Assembly (NCBI GenBank): GCA_018398585.1
Contig: JAGTTD010000013.1
Location: forward strand, 5,056,492-5,120,491
Reading direction: 5' to 3'
DNA from: Simmondsia chinensis
Taxonomy: Eukaryota; Streptophyta; Magnoliopsida; Caryophyllales; Simmondsiaceae
DNA length: 64,000 bases
The position numbers and the translations under genes are program-made. Below, piece after piece: positions 12,401 to 23,647 of the stretch (its first letter is position 1; each line of letters starts with the position of its first letter). A model generated the notes under the pieces. It worked only from the letters and a program-made list of their open reading frames with translations. It was not told the DNA's origin and did no database searches.

Positions 12401-15400
12401 AGCAATATACACACTCCCTCCATGCTCCCCACTATAGAACGTCTATGATTGCCCACTCCTCCATTTCCCCTTCCATTCCTGTTCCCGCTTGTACTTCTGC
12501 TTTGTGCAACTATGGTCCTCAATAAAGGCCCCACATCATCACTACGACTGCTCACATAGCATTTGCAAAGATGCTTCGAAATATATGCAGAATTTCCTTC
12601 TGTAAAAGCTATGGATTGCATGCTCTTCACCACAACATGCCAGTAAGTATGTTGAAATTCATAGGATGAGTTCCTCCTCCTAGTGGCGCTCTCTGACATA
12701 AGGAAAATCGAAGGCCATCTCACCCAAATCCCAAAGGACAAACAAAACATACACATAAAACATCATTGCTGACAACAAATTTCGTTCAACCTCCACAAAC
12801 ACCTAGATCTCAATACTTAGGCTCCGTTTGTTTTGATAGAAAACATTTTCCATCTCAATTGCATTAGTTCTTTTCACAACTTCATAGCAATAACCAGAAA
12901 TAGGGAAAATGTTTTCTCCGCTGGAGGGAAATTCACTTCTCCTCAACGAAAGGGGAAAACAATTTCCTTTATAGAGGGGAAAATGTGTCCTGCAGTAGTT
13001 TCACGTCATATGCCTTACTTCAACCTCAACTTGGTTAAGCACGAAACTCATGCAAATTTATAGGACAAACTATTTTCTAGTGTCAGAAAGACAAATTTTT
13101 AAGAAATGTTTTTAATTGAAAATATTTTGTAAAGACAAATTTGTCATAAGGACCCATTTTTCTTTGAACCAAATGAAAGCTAAGAATACACAAAAAATAT
13201 GGAAAGTCAGGCAAAAGATTAAAACTATAGCTATAGGACTAGAGATCCAACCTGCCCTCGAAATGAAATATGGAGGAAGCTCGCCGAGTGCCGTGCCAAG
13301 TCCCCATAAAACAGCCTCCAATTGTACTTGAGGCAAGATGCTGCCAAGAGGAACCCGCGAATCATGGACCGATTTGAACAACGAGGGTCCAAATTCAGAG
13401 CAATCCTTATCAAGCCATGAAGGAACTTTTTTCAACTGTATTGTATCATATGGAGCACTTTTTAAATCAACTCTGCCACATTGCATTGCCTTTATGGTGA
13501 AAAGTGCTATATGGGGTCCTAGATATAGAACAAAAGTGTGTAATCCGGATCCTGGAAAAAAGAAGGCAAGAAATCTAGTCAATGTTTGGGATTCCTGTGT
13601 AGAGCCCCGTTTTTAATATACCGTAATGGCTCACATGTCCATGAAGCAAAATCGGGCCAATAGGCCCAATCTGGAGCAAATAGGGATTAGCCAGTGCTTA
13701 TGGGGTCAAAAAATATTTTGGGGCATTGTTTTAGGCCCAGGCCTTACTATCATACTATGTTTGTCTTGTGTAGTCACAAAAAAACCCGTTTAAGGCCATA
13801 GAGAATATAGTGAGAACAAGAAGAAAATCCACTGTACAAATTTCTCGAAAATATTGAAAATCCCTACAACTCCGTAGACGTAGGCATATTTGACTGAATC
13901 ACATAAATCTTGTGTGTTGTTTAATTTTTTGTTGAATTTTTCATTGTTCTTTTGGGTTCATTTCCTTAATGGTCAAGACATATATTGAAAGGACAACCCA
14001 ACATTTCGTCGCAGATGATCAAGCCATATAAATATAAAGCTCACTACACAGCTAACATAGAGATATATCGTTAAGATATATTCAATAAAACATACAAATT
14101 ATCACATCAAAGTATAGTTCAAAAGTCAAAAGTTATCAATTATACATTATCAATTCCCTGAAGCTTAATCAAATACTACGATTGCCAACAAATGCCGTAA
14201 TGTAAGTAAGCTTTTGAAGCATGGTACGTGAATAAGTACATACTTACCAAGGCCAATGGATGATGCAACACCCAAGGCAGTCCACCATAGCGCAAACTGC
14301 AGGTACTGAAGAATCTCGTGAACATGCTGCAAAAGGAGAAACTAGAAGATGCAATAAGAAACAAGCATCTAAACGGCATGTTGAATTGAATGCTAAAATT
14401 ATAAGGTAGTTTACAACCACTGCAGAAATTGAAACAGATTAAAACATAGAAGATGAATGCATATAAAGACAAACAATGACCTGCCTTCTCTAAAATAAAT
14501 AATAAAATATTCACAAAAAATTGATAGGGGATATTGCAATTTTTGTTGTCAATAAAGAGATCTCTTTGGCCAAGCTTCTTTTTTGGAAATAAGTGGTTTT
14601 TATTTTCTTTTCTCTGGAAATAGTACTTTCAGGATTTAAGGCATGGATGAAAAGAAGCAGATGTTTTTCTATTTTTAAGCAAAAGTAGAAATATAATACT
14701 TCTTCATTAAAGTAGAAACGACACAAAAAACTAGAACTTTTTCAGACAAAAATACCCTTACTGAAAGCACTTTTTGTAGCGAAAATTGTTGTTCATGACA
14801 AAGAAAAACAAACCTTTTCATGGGAGCCCTCAATAGTTGCAAATAGAGCACCAGCAGCCACTATCACGATGCTCAACAGCAACAACCAACCGCCTTTCAT
14901 CAATAGATATGATACACATTGCTTGACATATTCAATTATAGCCAAAATGAAAAACTTCAACGTTCTGGAAGGTTGGGTTATTAGCGTCAAGTTCTCTAGT
15001 TCTCGTTGATGCTTCTGACGAAGTCCTGGATAAACCATTCTAGTGTCAGAAATTCACAATTTTTCACAATCAGAACGGAAAAAGAAATCAATAAGAAGTA
15101 TTGCAAAAAAAAGAAACGAACTAGTAAACTCAATACAAAGCCCAACACAAATGTAACCACTCAATAAAATTTACATTATCCAGGAAAAATCAAAAATATG
15201 ATCACACTTCCCAAGAGAGAGCCTTAAAAGCAAGGAAGCATAGTTCATCATTGTTAAAAGGCCATACGATCTCTTTCTCCATCATACCATTAAGCACTCA
15301 TAAACAAAAAGAAGCTTCGTCCTTCTTGAATTTAATCCAGATAACCTCACAACGCCATAAGTTTACTTTTTTAATCTAACTTGAGAAGCCCAATTGAGTT

Positions 15401-17593
15401 CTGAGAAAGTGATAAGCACTACCAAAACTTCTAGTAGCTTCACAATGAAAAGTTATAATAATAGCTTTGAATCATTCCTGCATGAATAAGAATGGTTGTC
15501 AAAAATCTTCCTCCTCTATTACAAGTTGCCAACTCTTAGAGTGCGGTCTCTAGTAGCCTCTACAACAACAACAACAACAGTCCCAGTGCCTCGCGGCTCC
15601 CGCAGAAAGCAGGGTCTGGGAGGGGTGATGTAAAAGCCGAGAAATGAGGAGAATGAGTATAGAGAGAGAGAGAGTAAAGAAAGACATAGTGGAGAAGAGC
15701 ATTGACGAAGATTTGATGCCAAAGGGGTGAGGAAGGATCAAGAGGGAAGAAGGGAGGGGTGAGAAAAACAGAGGAAGTTTGGGTGTGAATAATGCACGTT
15801 TGGGACAGTCACACCATAGGTAAAATCTCATGATAACTAAGTATAGAATTGCATAAACCATTGGACAAGATCCTAACCAACATATGCATATGTGTACTAC
15901 AAATGAGAGTCGTAAAGAACTCTTCAGCAAAGTACCCTTGGGAATGGGGAACTTTAACCCTCTTAATATACCTTTCAAAGGTAGATTTCTCTATCCTTCC
16001 CCTAAATTCCTTAAGAAGCTCGAATAAGAGCTATGCCCTCTTATCAATCCATGTCTGACTCGATTGCAAGGCTTCCAGGGAGACTATTTAAGGCTAATTA
16101 CTATAGTGATAGGCATTGTTCTAAGGATAGTAATACATGTATCGCGATTAACACACAGGATAATTAAACATTTAAGAGGATGGAAGTTAGGGAATGCCAT
16201 TGAGGTAGACCATGAATTCCAACCTTTTTCCAAACACTCCAAAATATAGCTAGCTGCATGTTCATAACATAAGATTTGTAACATATAATGTTGCAAGCCA
16301 ATGTCTTCCTTAGAGTATCCTTCAAAAACATGATGACCAAGCCAGTGAAGCTACTTAAAATTTTCCTGCTTTACAGAAGAAACCTAAAAGCTATGGCAAT
16401 ATTACAAATGATCACACAATAACACACATAGTCGCCAATGGCTAAGATAACCTTTTAGTCAACATCAATATGAACGATTCTATCCTAGAGAATAAAGATT
16501 CAGCCAGAGCTAGTCCTAAGAGTTTTAGGGCCCAAAGTGAATATTTTGAAATAGGGCCCTTCATATAAAAAATATAATTATTAACTAAAATAAATTATAA
16601 ATTATAAATTCAGCTCTATCAAATTAAGGCCTAGGTAGCCACTTGGGGTGCTTGGAGTCTTGAACCGCCCTGGTGTCAGACAGGTGAATCCTCTTACACT
16701 TTCTCCATATGAAATCCAAAACAAGGCGCCTACTGAATTAAGCTATTTTTGGCCCAAATTTCAGGCCTCTGCCAACCTAGTGCAACAGACACGTGAGTTT
16801 CCTGTTTAAGGACAAGAGCTAGTCACTCCTTCAGCCTTAAAAATGAATACCAACATCCTTCAAGATCCAAATCAGGCATAAGCCCAACTATGACTTACCC
16901 ATCCTCCATCCCTCAGTAAATATGACAAGCTGTCAATGAAGCCTCTGCCTTAGCCTAATGTCAAAACATAGCCAAAGAATGGCACCATAATGAGAGATCC
17001 TCGGTTCAAATCCCCAGTATCATTTGCTGAGAAACGATATCGACAACTTTCCCACCAGATCATAGCTCAAAGTCATTGTAAAGAACCAAGAGTCTGGTGG
17101 GAATCACCCATTAGAGTTCTCAAAGAAGAGATATAAGCCTAGTAGGCTACTCTACTTATGGTCAATTAGTTTTAGAACGAAATCACACTCAAGCTTATAC
17201 TTAGATTTCATATATGTCAACTTCTCGGGTCAGTCTAAAACCCAGAGAAATTTAACAGTCACTAAGAACCCTAACTTCTAAATCCAGCTCAAATCACCCA
17301 GATTTTACATTCACATTAGTGGCATCCCCAACACATGAAGCCGCTCCCAGAAATTAGATCACAAGTAAAACCCAATTTAACCCAATCATCATAATTCAAA
17401 CACAAATCCCACTCTAGTGAATAATCCGAACCAAATTTATCACCAAATTAACACCAATGAGAACTGTATTAAATAATCACTTAAAATATACAAGTAAATT
17501 ACCAGATATAGATGAATCAACTTCTCTGGAAGAAGAAAAAGAAGAAGCAGAAGAACTAGAAGATAAATTACTAGACTTTCTCTTAGACCCCAT
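9449..17593 (-). CDS. KMS1: VMP1/KMS1-type ER membrane protein (VTT domain), 8 exons
   Basis: Multi-pass ER membrane protein of the VMP1 / KILLING ME SLOWLY family, known for roles in early secretion, ER lipid scrambling and autophagosome formation. Exons (minus): 17593-17503, 15025-14814, 14326-14248, 13551-13252, 11664-11513, 10995-10879, 10589-10410, 9619-9449. Together they give 1302 nt, 433 aa and a TGA stop. All introns read GT-AG and phases agree. Exon 1 encodes a Ser-rich, divergent 30-residue N terminus. The family core follows: RELENLTL near residue 40, [19 protein letters not shown] near 128-146, [11 protein letters not shown] near 217-227, [17 protein letters not shown] at 279-295, and a Lys-rich C-terminal tail. 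Length is close to the plant family norm (about 416 aa). No break is visible, so it is probably functional. KMS1 and KMS2 cannot be told apart here. Introns 1, 3, 4, 5 and 7 carry transposon insertions and intron 2 a possible one. Confidence 0.93.
9737..9978 (-). mobile_element. SINE copy 3, 5S-rRNA head, in KMS1 intron 7
   Basis: Sense strand is minus, the same as the host gene. Reading leftward from about 9978: a 5S-like head (CACCGG then CCCATTA.AACTC), a duplicated 5S segment (ACTTCAGAGTT.TAATGGGA occurs twice at 9914-9953), the A box AAGCGTGCTTGGGCGAGAG, the C-box region, then the SINE body and a GCACTTGGTAT end. The head outside 5S (ACCAAAGAGGG) matches copy 16. I could not fix the target duplication. 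Confidence 0.85.
10050..10300. mobile_element. Possible MITE in KMS1 intron 7
   Basis: Contains GCTTGTTTGGCCAAGC and AGAAGCACTTT words with T-rich interior, the style of a very common plant MITE group. Related words recur at 14563-14785 and 27084-27570. Ends are not resolved. Confidence 0.4.
11048..11345. mobile_element. Tourist/Harbinger-type MITE in KMS1 intron 5
   Basis: 298 bp. Left end GGCTCAGTTTGTT and right end complementary to GACTCCATTTGGTT; both flanked by TTA (11045-11047, 11346-11348), the 3-bp target duplication of PIF/Harbinger elements. Subterminal GAAAACATTTT / GAAAATTTTC words are inverted too. Confidence 0.75.
12820..13180. mobile_element. Tourist/Harbinger-type MITE in KMS1 intron 4
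   Basis: Related to the copy at 11048. It begins GGCTCCGTTTGTTTTGAT, ends complementary to GCTTTCATTTGGTTCAAAG, and shares the inner GAAAACATTTTCC words. Flanks are TTA on the left and TAA on the right, so the target duplication is decayed or the right end is off by a base or two. Confidence 0.6.
13596..14003 (+). mobile_element. Probable solo LTR in KMS1 intron 3
   Basis: Starts TGTGTAGAGCCCCG and contains GTAGACGTAGGCATA and ATAAATCTTGTGTG, a phrase typical of the R/U5 part of plant LTRs. No internal retroelement sequence adjoins, and I see no clean 5-bp duplication, so the right end is approximate. Confidence 0.5.
14563..14785. mobile_element. Possible MITE in KMS1 intron 2
   Basis: Starts with TTTGGCCAAGCTTCTTTT and ends with GAAAGCACTTTTTG. 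The words resemble the elements at 10050 and 27084. Boundaries are estimates. Confidence 0.4.
15559..15630 (-). mobile_element. SINE copy 4, 3' fragment in KMS1 intron 1
   Basis: Plus-strand (CAA)n then CCCAGTGCCTCGCGGCTCCCG and AGCAGGGTCTGGGAGGGGTG, the last ~70 bp of the family. It stops abruptly, as expected for a 5'-truncated retroposed copy. Confidence 0.8.
16505..16672. mobile_element. hAT-like MITE in KMS1 intron 1
   Basis: About 168 bp. Left end CAGAGCTAGTCCTAAGA; right end complementary to CAGGGCGGTTCAAGACTC, a CAGRGC-type hAT terminal repeat. Flanking octamers GATTCAGC and GTGTCAGA match at five of eight positions, so any 8-bp duplication is decayed. A truncated relative starts at 51576. 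Confidence 0.55.
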
Positions 17594-18135
17594 CTCGATC
17601 TACACAACCTTCACATCATCACCATCTGGGACCCTCTTTCTTTGATAAAATCACTTTTTATAAGTGAAAATCGTGAAATTCGCTGCACTGAAATCCAAAT
17701 TCGAAGGGAAAAAGAGGACAAAGAAGAAAATAGAGAAGAAATTTCCGATCTGTAAATGAAATTACTGCAAAAGAATGAATATTTTTGGGGGAAATTTAGA
17801 ATAAATAAATGAACGGGGCTCTCCCACCAACAACAAATGCAATTCGCGTGGAGAAAATAGAATCACTGCTCTCTCTCTCTCTCCCCCCGGTTTTGGTGGG
17901 TGAAATTGAGAAGGCCCAGGCCCACTGTAAAACGTCGCCTTCATATTTTCTTTCCCCAAAAATAAAATTAAAAAAAAAAGAAGAAATTGCTTCTTCGATC
18001 ACGTCACCTGCGGCCATTGTTTGTAAAATAAGCATATTTTACGTGAGTTCTATAATATATGTTTTTTATAATTCATATTTATATTTTTTGAATGAAAAAG
18101 CTAATAATTACTTAAAAATAATCATAATTTATATC
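17594..18135 (-). promoter_or_regulatory. KMS1 upstream region (5' UTR and promoter)
   Basis: About 540 bp between the KMS1 start codon and Copia copy B must hold the KMS1 5' UTR and proximal promoter, since the gene is transcribed leftward. A (CT)n run on the plus strand (17869-17884) is read as a GA tract upstream of KMS1. No clear TATA box can be assigned. Copia B is divergent from KMS1. Confidence 0.5.
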
Positions 18136-18633
18136 TGTTAGGTATATGTCTCAAAATTACTTTGCACATTAAGAAGAAGGGCCGTGAAGAGCTCAATCAA
18201 TCGGGAGGAGCTCGATCAATCGAGAATGTTACTTAAAACAAGGACGCATCCAGAGGGGCGGCCGATCGATCAGTGAGGAACCGATCGATCGGGACCCCCC
18301 GATCTATCGGGAATCAGGGTTATCGCGCATCTATAAATACGGACATAGGTTACGTCAGAATTTATCCAAAGTCATATGAGAGGCTTTCCCTTTGCGGCGC
18401 CGCAGCCAAGAATATTGAGTGTGTGAGAGAATCATTGTAATTCGTCTTCTTCTTTTGTTCAATAATAAAAGCTCCAATCTTCGCCCGTGGTTTTCTCTCC
18501 TTTCAATTGTAAAGGGGTTTCCACGTAAATCCTTGTGTCTATTGTTTCGTTTCTCTTTTAGTCCGATTGTTTCTCGTTATCGTCGTGGTATTTGATTCGA
18601 TTCAGATCCGAGTATATTGTTTATTTCCGCACA
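18136..18633 (+). repeat. 5' LTR of Copia copy B (498 bp)
   Basis: TGTTAGG to GCACA. The U3 has repeated CGATCGATCG-like palindromes; the TATA element CTATAAATACGG is at 18331-18342; AATAAA lies in TTCAATAATAAAAGC near 18460. Promoter activity would point away from KMS1. Confidence 0.93.
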
Positions 18634-18669
18634 AATTGGTATCAAAGCTTGGTTCTTCGAATTGATACA

Positions 18670-21600
18670 ATGGCATCAGGTATTAAAACCGAGGTTGAGA
18701 AATTCAATGGTCAGGGAAGCTTTGGCTTATGGCAAGTCCGTGTGAAAGGACTTCTGACTCAGAACGGCTTGAAGAAAGCACTGGAGGGGAAAGAGAAGAA
18801 ACCAGAAATGTTGACCGAGGCACAATGGGAAGAGTTGGATGAGAAGGCTCTCACGGCTATACAGATGTGTTTGGCTGACGATGTTTTGTCAGAGGTATTG
18901 GAGATTAAAACCGCAAAGGAGTTATGGGAGAAATTGTTAGACATGTTTTGCCATAAGTCAGTCTCTAACAAACTCGCAGTGAAACGGCGGTTGTACACTT
19001 TTCGTACGTCAGAAGGTACATCTCTTAAAAACCATCTTAGCGAATTTACCTCAATTATTCATGAATTAAAGGCTTTGGATGATGTCCCTAAGGACGAGGA
19101 TCAAGCTATGATATTACTGTGTTCGCTTTCTAATGCGTATAAGGGCTTCGTAGAAAGCATGATATAGGGGGGTAGGCCAACTATTACTGTTGATGAGATA
19201 AAAAGAAACCTAGTGAGTAAAGAACGGGTAGATAAGGAATTATCTGACTCGGTGAATGACTCGGGTAGTGGCTTACATGTGAGAGGTCGATCAGAACATA
19301 GGGGATCCAATGGTGGGAATAAGTCTAGGCCCAAATCTAGACATAAGAACTTGTCGTGTCACTATTGTCACAAAAAGGGCACATAAAGAAAGACTGTTAC
19401 AGATATAAGAATAAATCAAAAGAGGGTAACAGGGGTGACCAGGGTCAAGACAAGTCTGCTGAGGCTAGTGTTGTAGAGGAGGATAGTGAAGGGGAATTTC
19501 TATTAGTTGCTGATTCTCAGTCCAGGTCTATAGATAAGTGGGTCATGGATTCGGGTTGTTCGTTTCATGTTACTCCAAACAGAGCCTGGTTCTACACGTA
19601 TAAGTCTATACAAGGTGGGGTTGTCTTGATGGGTAATGATGCTGCCTGTAAGGTAGTGGGTGTTGGAACAGCCCGTGTGAGAATGTATGATGGAACTATT
19701 AGAACTTTAAGTGATGTTCGTCACGTCCCAGATTTGAAAAAGAACTTGATTTCTCTAGGTACCCTTAAGTCCAATGGGTACAAGTACACTGCTGAAGGTG
19801 GAGTCATGCTGGTCAGTAAGGGTGCTTTAATTGTGATGAAAGGAAATAGGGTTGATACTTTGTATGAGCTTGCAGGTACAACCGTGACAGGTGCAGTTGC
19901 GGTTTCCACATCTGCAATGACAGATGCAGAGATCACAAGACTATGGCACATGAGAATGGGTCATATTGGTGACAAAGCATTGTCTGAGCTGAGTAAGAGG
20001 GGACTTCTTTGTGGTCAGTCAACAGGACTGATGGAATTCTGTGAGCATTGTATTTATGAGAAGCAAAAGAGAGTTAGCTTCAAGGCAGCAGTGCATCAGA
20101 CCAAAGGAACGTTAGACTACATACATTCTGATCTGTGGGGACCTTCCAGAGTGGCTTCTAAAGGTGGGTCCAGGTATCTTCTAATGTTCACTGATGACTA
20201 CTCACGTAAAGTTTGGGTCTATTTTCTTAAGCAAAAAAATGAAGTGTATGATATCTTCAAGAAATGGAAAGTTCTGCTTGAAAAACAAACAGGGAAGCCG
20301 ATCAAGAGGTTGAGGACTGATAATGATCTTGAGCTTGTCGAAGGGGACTTCACTAAATTCTATGAAGATCAGGGCACAGCCAGACACAGGACATGTACAG
20401 GTCGACCTCAGCAGAATGGAGTGGCTGAAAGGTTAAACAGGACGTTACTTGAGAAGGCTCGTTGTATGCTTCCAAATGCAGGTTTAAAGAGAGAGTGGTG
20501 GCAGAAGCAGTTAGCATGGCTTGCTACCTTGTGAACAAGACACCGCATTCTTCATTACAGATGAAGACTCCTGAAGAGGTATGGTCTGGTTCAACTTCTG
20601 ATTATTCTCATATCAAAGTTTTTGGTTGTCCTGCATATGCATATGTTAATGATAGAAAGCTGGAGCCTAGGGCCAAGAAGTGCATCTTTCTTGGTTATAC
20701 GTCAGGTGTGAAGGGATATAGATTGTGCGATCCATGTGTTCAAAAGTTTCTAACTAGTAGAGATGTTACTTTCGATGAGTCTGCTCTACTTAATCCGCCA
20801 CACACACCCTCCATTGACAGAGATACAGTTCAGGTTGAGACGCCTGATGATACAGAGATATAGTCAGATCAGCAGATTGTTCAGCTTGAGAGTATTCCGA
20901 CACTTCAGGTACGGGTTTCTGATGTTGTTACTGATAATGCAGAAACAGGTCAGCAGGTGGAGAATAGTACTATAGTTGGTGGTAGACCGAGGCCACAGAT
21001 CAGGCCTCCTGAGAGATATGGGTATGAGGAGATGATTGCCTATGCCCTCTCTATTGCTGAAATGTTAGATGACAGTGAAGCGACTTCGTATACAGAGGCT
21101 GTATCGAGATCAAATGCTGAGAAGTGGCTCGTTGCTATGAATGAAGAGATGCTGTCTCTTCATAAGAATCAGACTTGGGAACTGGTGAAGCCTCCTACAG
21201 GGAAAAGACTGGTTGGATGCAAATGGGTCTTCAAGAGAAAAGAGGGCATTCCTGGAGTGGAAGATGCGAGGTACAAGGCACGTTTGGTAACTAAAGGCTA
21301 CAGTCAGGTACAAGGTGTTGATTTTCATGATATCTTCTCACCTATAGTTAGACACACTTCGATTCGTGCATTATTGTCTTTGGTTGCCATGCATGATTTT
21401 GAACTTGAACAATTGGATGTCAAAACTGCATTCTTGCATGGTGAACTAGAAGAGAGTATCTTTATGCATCAGCCCGAGGGTTTTGTTGTTGAAGGAAAAG
21501 AAGATCATGTGTGTTTGCTTAGAAGGTCTTTATATGGTTTAAAGCAATCTCCTAGACAGTGGTATAGGAGATTTGATCAGTTCATGACAAGTCATGATTA

Positions 21601-22618
21601 CATCAGGAGTAAGTACAACGGTTGTGTGTACTTCAGGAAGACAGATTCAGGCTTTGTTTATTTGCTTTTGTACGTTGATGATATGTTGATTGCAGCACGA
21701 GATATGAAAGATGTCGATGAATTGAAATCAATGCTGAAGAGTGAATTTGAGATGAAGGATCTTGGAGCAGCTAAGAAGATATTAGGCATGAAAATTCATA
21801 GAGACCGAGAAGCTGAAAAGTTATACTTGTCTCAGGAGAAGTATATTGAGAAGGTTTTAGACAGGTTTCATATGAAGGATGCTAACCCGGTTAGCACGCC
21901 CTTAGCAGCTTATTTCAGACTCTCAGCGTTAGATTCGCTTCAGACTGAGGAGGACATCAGGTACATGTCTCAGATTCCTTATTCTAGTACAGTGGGCAAT
22001 ATTATGTATGCGATGGTCTGTACGCGTCCAGATATTGCTTTTGCTGTGAGCAGACTTAGTAGGTACATGGTGAATCCGGGCAGAGAACATTGGCATGCAG
22101 TAAAGTGGATTCTCGGGTATCTTCGTGGAACCTCTGATTTGTGTTTGGAATATGGGAAAAGTAAGTGCTGTTTGGTTAGGTATGTAGATTCTGACTATGG
22201 TGGAGACCTTGATAAGAGGAAGTCCACTTCAGGGTATGTGTTTTATTTAGGTGACACAGCTATCAGTTGGAGAGCGTGTTTGCAGCCTGTTACAGCACAA
22301 TCTACTACCGAGGCCGAGTACATGGCAGTAACAGAAGCATTCAAAGAAGTCATCTGGTTGAGAGGATTGATTAGTGAAATCAGTGTCGAGCAGGGAACAG
22401 TTAAAGTATACTGTGATAGCCAGTCCGCTATCCACCTAGCGAAAGATCAGATGACTCATCATGACCGAACGAAACATATTGATGTGAAGCATTACTTAAT
22501 CAGAGATCTAATTGACGAGCGGAAGGTGGAGTTGAGGAAGATTGGGACTGAAGATAACCCAGCTGACACGTTCACAAAAGTTCTACCAGGAAGCAAGTTC
22601 GAGCATTGTTCGAATTAA
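18670..22618 (+). pseudogene. Copia gag-pol, copy B, broken
   Basis: Gag starts at ATG 18670, 37 bp inside the 5' LTR. The amber codon at 19165-19167 ends it. The zinc-knuckle frame shifts by one base near 19371-19380, and the integrase frame shifts near 20497-20502. A further in-frame TAG at 20861-20863 (Gln in copy A) is unique to B. Intact blocks include the protease DSG, the integrase core, reverse transcriptase with YVDDML and RNase H with TEAEYMA. The last codons are lost: the frame ends after HCSN at 22616-22618, whereas copies A and C continue for several residues. Confidence 0.92.
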
Positions 22619-22724
22619 TTGGTCTTTCAGTTTGATGTATGTTAGCCCCGGTTGAGGGGGCGTTTTGTGGAGAAGGTGGAGTTTGTTTTATTGTTGATGT
22701 TGATTTTGAGCCAAGGTGGAGATT

Positions 22725-23204
22725 TGTTAGGTATATGTCTCAAAATTACTTGGCGCATTAAGAAGAAGGGCCGTGAAGAGCCCGATCGATCGGGTGGAGC
22801 TCGATCGATCGGGAATGTTACATAAAATAGGGACGCATCCAGGGAGGAAGCAGATCGATCAGTGAGGAACTGATCGATCGGGAATCAAGGTTATCGCGCA
22901 TCTATAAATACGGACGTAGAGTACGTCATAATTTATCCAAAGTCATACGAGAGGCTTTCCCTTTGCGGCGCCTCAACCAGGAATATTGAGTGTGTGAGAG
23001 AATCATTGTAATTCGTCTTCTTCTTTTGTTCAATAATAAAAGCTCCGATCTTCGCCCGTGGTTTTCTCCCCTTTCGATTATAAAGGGGTTTCCACGTAAA
23101 TCCTTATGTCTATTATTTCGTTTCTCTTTTAGTCTAATTGTTTCTCATTATTGTCGTGGTATTTGATTCGATTGAGATCCGAGTATATTGTTTATTTCCG
23201 CACA
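22725..23204 (+). repeat. 3' LTR of Copia copy B (480 bp)
   Basis: Same LTR, 18 bp shorter than the 5' LTR, lacking one palindrome unit. Palindromes are at 22783-22792, 22802-22811, 22853-22860 and 22871-22880, with the TATA element at about 22901-22910. Confidence 0.93.
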
Positions 23205-23209
23205 ATATC

Positions 23210-23647
23210 TAAATTAGTATTTACATTCTATATCTTGCTAATTTTAATTTGTAAATTATTGAAGTATATTTTTTTATTATGTGTTATACTTTTTATTACT
23301 GTTATTATGAATAACAACATTAAACAATAGTAAAATTGATAATATTATATTTCTATCCACTCTTTTACTGTTTCAGAATGAGTCGTTGTAAATATAAATG
23401 TAATTATATATAAGTTTCTTTATAAGTTAGTAAACTTTTAATTAATTTTTTTTATATATAAAGTCAAATAATGTACAGATATGTTAAAATATGTTTATTC
23501 TCGTACTATTTTTTATTTTATTATGCCTCCAACTGGTGAGGACTTCAACTGATTGAAGTTGTTATTTGATTTATTAAGGATATGTTTTGAAAATAGTTTA
23601 TATTTACTTTAATTCTATGTCACTATTGATAATTAAAAGAAGTATAC
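23210..23647. other. AT-rich DNA, nothing recognised
   Basis: Between Copia B and the inverted-repeat element. Strongly AT-rich, with no open frame or repeat I can name. Confidence 0.5.

Larger units (their letters stand above)
18136..23204 (+). mobile_element. Copia LTR retrotransposon, copy B
   Basis: Complete element: 5' LTR 18136-18633, 3' LTR 22725-23204, with target duplication ATATC (18131-18135, 23205-23209). Primer-binding site TTGGTATCAAAGC starts at 18636; the polypurine tract AAGGTGGAGAT directly precedes the 3' LTR. It is the same family as copies A and C and shares three specific gag-pol defects with A. Orientation is opposite to A, with KMS1 between them. Confidence 0.95.

Noticed and set aside
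12373..12756. 127-aa minus-strand open frame in KMS1 intron 4
   Set aside because: No recognisable domain, and it falls between clean KMS1 splice sites. Possibly an old repeat fragment, but nothing supports a gene.
16960..17010. tRNA-like CGGTTCAAATCCC word in KMS1 intron 1
   Set aside because: A B-box match alone, without a convincing A box at the right spacing or a clover-leaf fold.
22783..22880. CRISPR-like array
   Set aside because: Short palindromes at irregular spacing inside an LTR of a plant retrotransposon; repeats are too short and spacers not comparable in size.
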